A stretch of DNA of 64,000 bases from Bog-473 sp963744935 (lineage in GTDB: Bacteria > Actinomycetota > Acidimicrobiia > Acidimicrobiales > RAAP-2). The stretch lies in the NCBI GenBank assembly GCA_963744935.1, contig CAVUVM010000008.1:1-64000 (forward strand). Direction: 5' to 3'. This document shows, one piece after another, positions 63,023 through 64,000 of the stretch (positions are counted from its first letter, which is position 1; every line of letters begins with the position of its first letter). Under the pieces are notes generated by a model. It had not been told where the DNA came from. It saw only the letters and a list, made by a program, of their open reading frames with translations, and did not search any database. Position numbers and translations under genes: made by a program.

Positions 63023-64000
63023 ATGCGCACCCTGGCCGGGTGGTGTGTCCGACATCGCCGCGTGGTCCTCCTGATCTGGTTCCTCGTCTTGGTGCTGTCG
63101 GGCCTCGTCGCGAAGTCGGTCGGCTCCGACTTCTCCAACAACTTCAACTTCCCGAACACGCAGTCCTTCGAGGCCATCAACCTCCTCAAGTCCGTCGCGC
63201 CCGGACAGTCGGGCGATACCGAGCAGGTCGTCTTCGGCACTTCGGGTGACACGCGGCTGACCGACCCCGCCGTCGGCCAGCGCATCAACACGATGGTCAG
63301 CGAGATCAAGCAGCTGCCGCACGTGTCGGTGGTCGCCAGTCCCTACGACGCCGCCGGCAACCTGGTCAACACGACCAACATCAACGCGGACCGTACCGTC
63401 GGCTGGCTGCAGGTCAATTTCGACGTGCTGCCCAACGACATCTCCGATTCCGAGTCGAAGCACTACGTCGACATCGTCACCGGAGCCTCCACGCACGACC
63501 TGACCGTGGCCGACACCGGGCCTATCGCCGAGAACGCCAGCAACCCATCCTTCAGCAGCACCGGCATCGGCGTCCTGCTCGCGCTGGTGGTGCTCCTCTT
63601 GGTCTTCGGCTCGGTCTTTGCGGCCATCTTGCCCATCGTCTCCGCCCTCTTCGCCCTCGGCACGGCGTACAGCGTCATCACGCTGCTCAGCCATGCCATC
63701 GGGATGCCCTCCATCTCGCCCGAGGTGATGCTGCTCATCGGGCTCGGCGTCGGCATCGACTACGCGCTCTTCATCGTCACCCGGCACCGCCAGGGCCTCG
63801 TGGCCGGCCGCGACCCCGAGTCGTCCATCATCAACGCCGTCAACACGTCGGGCCGGGCCGTGATGTTCGCCGGCATCATCGTCTGCATCGCGCTGCTGGG
63901 CCTCTTCGCCCTCGGGGTGAGCTTCCTCTACGGGCTCGCCGTGTCAGCTGCCATCGGTGTGGCCCTCACCATGATCGCGGCCCTCACCTTGCTGCCGGCC
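63023..64000 (+). CDS. MMPL/RND-family transporter, cut by the window end
   Basis: The first 326 residues of an MMPL-type (SSD-like) transporter. The first helix (VVLLIWFLVLVLSGLVAK) is followed by a large extracytoplasmic domain (~35-175) and then the helix cluster containing LIGLGVGIDYALFIVTRHR, whose Asp-Tyr pair is the proton-relay motif of the family. Such transporters move lipids or drugs across the envelope. The frame is open to the right edge. ATG 63023 has a GAGGAG-type SD upstream. Confidence 0.93.
   Translation, partial: MRTLAGWCVRHRRVVLLIWFLVLVLSGLVAKSVGSDFSNNFNFPNTQSFEAINLLKSVAPGQSGDTEQVVFGTSGDTRLTDPAVGQRINTMVSEIKQLPHVSVVASPYDAAGNLVNTTNINADRTVGWLQVNFDVLPNDISDSESKHYVDIVTGASTHDLTVADTGPIAENASNPSFSSTGIGVLLALVVLLLVFGSVFAAILPIVSALFALGTAYSVITLLSHAIGMPSISPEVMLLIGLGVGIDYALFIVTRHRQGLVAGRDPESSIINAVNTSGRAVMFAGIIVCIALLGLFALGVSFLYGLAVSAAIGVALTMIAALTLLPA

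Overview
The window is high-GC DNA with compact, translationally coupled operons (many ATGA, GTGA and TGATG overlaps) and frequent GTG starts. A MurT/GatD pair, a DUF2510 protein, MMPL and PspC proteins and abundant acyl-CoA enzymes point to an actinobacterium. An uncultured Acidimicrobiia-like lineage is my inference; the class cannot be proved from sequence reading alone.

Layout. 1-1.35 kb: a tyrosine integrase whose 3' end runs into a tRNA-Val(CAC) gene, marking the right border of an integrated element that lies mostly left of the window. 1.4-9 kb: a membrane protein, a TetR regulator and a coupled four-gene lipid operon (fatty acyl-CoA reductase/HAD fusion, zinc alcohol dehydrogenase, LarA-like DUF2088 protein, PlsC acyltransferase). 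9-15 kb: receiver-only regulator, MBL hydrolase, a convergent plsC/HAD-murT-gatD operon for cell-wall precursor amidation, and a divergent LysR regulator. 15-25 kb: GNAT, OafA-type acyltransferase, Gfo/Idh/MocA oxidoreductase, the TldD/TldE protease pair, RDD membrane protein, methyltransferase and a serine hydrolase.

25-45 kb is an accessory surface-glycan region: two GT2 and two GT4 glycosyltransferases, a polysaccharide deacetylase, a Wzx-like flippase, a GT-C-like giant membrane protein, GMC oxidoreductase plus NAD epimerase, a methyltransferase, two related GH16 glycosidases (one with a repeat domain), a flavin monooxygenase and an ATP-grasp ligase. 45-56 kb holds an acyl-CoA/steroid-type degradation set: sulfotransferase, DUF1214, acyl-CoA dehydrogenase, Cys-less thiolase with DUF35 partner, acyl-CoA ligase, SDR, diiron ferritin-like protein. 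56-64 kb: a wrecked carotenoid oxygenase, cold-shock protein with a strong terminator hairpin, CysQ-like phosphatase, a PspC-histidine kinase/NarL two-component system next to PspC, DUF1707 and cyclic-nucleotide-binding-fold proteins, and the start of an MMPL transporter.

Two cross-cutting observations. First, several genes carry single-base frameshifts (murT three times, deacetylase, GT4, DUF1707, carotenoid oxygenase), some in G/C homopolymers; most look like sequence errors, but the carotenoid oxygenase also has a large internal deletion and looks truly dead. Second, short tandem repeats (6, 12, 12 and 15 bp units) sit repeatedly at gene junctions or N-termini in the 51-62.5 kb part.
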